Below are positions 61,725 to 64,000 of a stretch of 64,000 bases of DNA, one piece after another. A model generated the notes under the pieces. The model saw nothing but the letters and a program-made list of their open reading frames with translations. It did no database searches and was not told the origin of the DNA. The DNA lies in assembly GCA_027576995.1 (NCBI GenBank), contig JANBQC010000057.1, forward strand, positions 1 through 64,000, given 5' to 3'. Each line of letters opens with the position of its first letter. Position 1 is the stretch's first letter. The position numbers were made by a program, and so were the translations under genes. The DNA comes from Dimargaris cristalligena. Taxonomy: Eukaryota > Kickxellomycota > Dimargaritomycetes > Dimargaritales > Dimargaritaceae.

Positions 61725-64000
61725 ATGACATTACCCTTCTCCCGGGCCGCCTTTGGTGTAGCTCACTGGAAGCCGCAGACCCCTAGACTATTCAGGACCA
61801 ATTTGGTTCACCTTGCCCAGAATCGGTCATGTTCGGGCACGACCCACCCTATTGGCCTACCCTCGAGTGGCTACTCGGAAATCGCTCACCTATTAACACC
61901 ATTCGAGCCGGTTGCGTCATGTCCACTATTGCGTCCACAGCCTAAACTCTGGAGCTCCACGGGCATTCGTAGTTTTCACCGTAGCTTAAGTACCGAGACG
62001 ACCACCTCACTACCACAACCGACCTCCGAGGAAATCCGAATACCGGCGGTCGTCCGATACAATGAGAAGTTACTCCAAGCCAAAGACGCGGGTAAGCCCG
62101 ACGAAATGTGGTACCATTACCAGAAGGCCAAGCGGGAGGGGATACCTTTCAATGGGCACTCCTACGCCATTCTACTGAGTGGCCTCTGCCAGCTACGCCA
62201 GCCCGGCGATTTAGTGACCCGGATCATCAACGTCTACAATGAGGCCCAGGACAAAGGGTTCACCCAGTCCCTCTTTACCCACACCGACATTATCCGGGCC
62301 TTATGCCAACGGGACCAGCGCATCGCTGAAGAGTTGCAAAACCTGTCCCGCAAGACCCGCATGGCCCCGGAGGTCCGCGAGCTCCAGCAGCAGCGGCTGG
62401 AGGCGGAACGTAATTTCGAGGTGGCCTTTAGTATCTACGATTTTGCCAAGGACCAACGGGTGTTCATCGATGCCTATACCTGCGATATGTTGATTAGGGC
62501 GGGGGTAGATCGGGGCGATCCCCACCGTGCCCTGGAACTATACCAGCACATGCTTGATAACATGATAAGCGTGACGCCCTACACCCACGGATACGTGTTG
62601 CGCGCCCTGGCCGCTATAGGTGACGACCGCCAGTCCCAGAAGGTTCACGAGATTATGGAGCTTTACCTGCGGCTGTTCGAGAGGCAGGGCTGGGCCACTA
62701 AAGGGATCCGGGCCCCCCTCTCCGTGATTTCGGAATACATTAATGCCCTGATTAAAGCTGAGGGGTTCGATTTGGCGTTTGTGCTCAGCGAAATCCAACG
62801 CACGACGGACCGATTGCAGGTACCCCCTACGGTCCCCATGTATAATTTGGTGGTGAGTCACTATGTGAAGCTAGGCCAGCTGGATGCGGCCGAGGCTTTA
62901 GTGACCCGCATGTCCCAGCAGGAGTTTTCCCCGGAGATCAGTCTCAGCCAGGCCACCTACAACATTATGGTCCAGGCCTACTTGAACCAGCCCCACTACG
63001 CAAAGGCCCTCGCCTACTTCCGCCGGGCCGAACGGGCGGGCTTCACTCTACGCGTGCAGTACTACAACCGTCTCCTTCGTTTAGCTCTGGAAGAAGAAAA
63101 AGAAGAAGGCGGCGCCGGGTCGTCGGCCCCCCAAGTTGTCATTGAACTCCTGACCAGTATGTGGGAGAAAAAGATCGACCCTGACATGACGGTGTTTCGG
63201 GACCTGTTCAGTTATGCCTTAAAATACCAACGGAACACCGGCGGTAGTAATGGCCCGTCATCGCATTCGGATGCCCCGGCCGATGCCGATGTTGACCCGA
63301 CCCCGGAAACCATGCTGCGGACTCTGATGCGGGCCTACAACACCAACGATAAGGCCTTTCCGGAGCGTCTCGAGGCGGCCGGGTCGAATTTGGTCGTTAA
63401 AATTCTCCACCAAATGGCACCCAATGACCTCCTACTGCACATCCAGGCCTACCGCGCCCTCCGGCGGCGCCGTTTGTACAACCACCCCCCCACCGCCCGG
63501 ATCATGGCCCGGGCTTATTTAAAGACCCGCTCCCAAGTCCACGAGGCCCTGCGCCAACTAGGTCCTGGGCCCATGGCCCGGTACTACGGGTGTATCCTGC
63601 AATGCGCCGAAGCCCACGAAGGGCAGTCTTTGCGAACTCTGATGAAGGCCATCTTTGAAGATGTGATAAGTCTCGAATTGGCGAATATCGGAAAATATCT
63701 GACCATCGCTAATATCCACCTGCTCCGAACCAACCGGCAGATTGTCTGGGACGAGGCCAACCCGCAGGTGTTCGAATTCCAGTCCATTGCTGGTCCAGGT
63801 ACTGCTACTACTAGTAGTGATAGTAACAGTACTAATCTCCAGCCATCGGCCCAGTCCCCCTCACCCTCTACCCCCCAGGACGCTGTTACGCCCCCAGCCG
63901 AGGTGATTATCTCCAAACCCCCTCTGCCCATCGCCTCGAGTTTCCAGTGGAACGACCAGTCGGTGAAATATTCCGTCGAAATGATTGTTGCCCATAAACG
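61725..64000 (+). CDS. mitochondrial PPR-like protein (3' end outside the window)
   Basis: An open frame from ATG at 61725 to the window edge, giving at least 758 residues with no stop. The first ~100 residues are rich in Arg, Ser and Leu and poor in acid (FSRAAFGVAHWKPQTPRLFR, then FHRSLSTE), like a mitochondrial presequence. Helical-pair repeats follow, such as MWYHYQKAKREGIPFNGHSY then AILLSGLCQL, then DAYTCDMLIRAGVD and LSQATYNIMVQAYLNQPHYA. These fit degenerate pentatricopeptide repeats, which bind organellar RNA for translation, stability or processing. A Ser/Thr/Pro linker lies near 63790-63900. The exact subfamily is not recognised. Confidence 0.8.
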   Translation, partial: MTLPFSRAAFGVAHWKPQTPRLFRTNLVHLAQNRSCSGTTHPIGLPSSGYSEIAHLLTPFEPVASCPLLRPQPKLWSSTGIRSFHRSLSTETTTSLPQPTSEEIRIPAVVRYNEKLLQAKDAGKPDEMWYHYQKAKREGIPFNGHSYAILLSGLCQLRQPGDLVTRIINVYNEAQDKGFTQSLFTHTDIIRALCQRDQRIAEELQNLSRKTRMAPEVRELQQQRLEAERNFEVAFSIYDFAKDQRVFIDAYTCDMLIRAGVDRGDPHRALELYQHMLDNMISVTPYTHGYVLRALAAIGDDRQSQKVHEIMELYLRLFERQGWATKGIRAPLSVISEYINALIKAEGFDLAFVLSEIQRTTDRLQVPPTVPMYNLVVSHYVKLGQLDAAEALVTRMSQQEFSPEISLSQATYNIMVQAYLNQPHYAKALAYFRRAERAGFTLRVQYYNRLLRLALEEEKEEGGAGSSAPQVVIELLTSMWEKKIDPDMTVFRDLFSYALKYQRNTGGSNGPSSHSDAPADADVDPTPETMLRTLMRAYNTNDKAFPERLEAAGSNLVVKILHQMAPNDLLLHIQAYRALRRRRLYNHPPTARIMARAYLKTRSQVHEALRQLGPGPMARYYGCILQCAEAHEGQSLRTLMKAIFEDVISLELANIGKYLTIANIHLLRTNRQIVWDEANPQVFEFQSIAGPGTATTSSDSNSTNLQPSAQSPSPSTPQDAVTPPAEVIISKPPLPIASSFQWNDQSVKYSVEMIVAHK

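Overview
The window looks like nuclear DNA from an early-diverging, intron-poor fungus. The evidence is an alpha-aminoadipate reductase (LYS2, the fungal lysine route), spliceosomal DEAH helicases, a Pol I factor of the Rrn6/TAF1C type, a mitochondrial PPR protein, and secreted proteins with Kex2-like KR sites. Coding DNA is GC-rich and the spacers are AT-rich. The long low-complexity insertions and few introns remind me of Zoopagomycota (for example Kickxellomycotina), but that placement is a guess. I recognised no tRNA or rRNA gene by eye.

Layout. 1-6.1 kb: a diverged tandem array with two paralogous small secreted protein genes and a third flank copy without a gene. 6.3-9.2 kb: TTC27/EMW1-like TPR protein (+). 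10.5-15.8 kb: a 1765-residue helical-repeat/BTB protein (+). 16.6-22.2 kb: a giant Rrn6/TAF1C-like protein (-), convergent with the previous gene and divergent from PRP22 (23.1-26.7 kb, +). 26.7-33.7 kb: 7 kb without a recognisable gene, holding two copies of a short inverted-repeat element. 33.7-35.5 kb: a Thr-rich secreted protein capped by an inhibitor-I9-like domain, with an assembly gap in its repeats. 36.9-40.2 kb: PRP16. 42.2-42.5 kb: a small KR-processed glycine-zipper secreted protein (-). 44.4-45.7 kb: an orphan protein resembling a retroelement ORF1 (-). 47.9-50.7 kb: an M3 oligopeptidase with one intron and a probable mitochondrial presequence. 52.4-54.8 kb: a five-exon ZC3H3-like five-finger CCCH protein. 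56.3-61.1 kb: LYS2. 61.7 kb to the end: a PPR-like protein cut by the window edge.

Most large genes are housekeeping and do not form a pathway cluster, although several concern RNA (PRP22, PRP16, ZC3H3-like, Rrn6-like, PPR). The novelty lies in the secreted proteins (the tandem pair, the I9-capped mucin, the glycine-zipper peptide), in a four-copy family of ~140-153 bp inverted-repeat elements (27.15, 29.91, 40.27 and 51.55 kb), and in the orphan ORF1-like gene. I did not find a clear multi-gene undescribed system; the secreted proteins are the best candidates for new biology.
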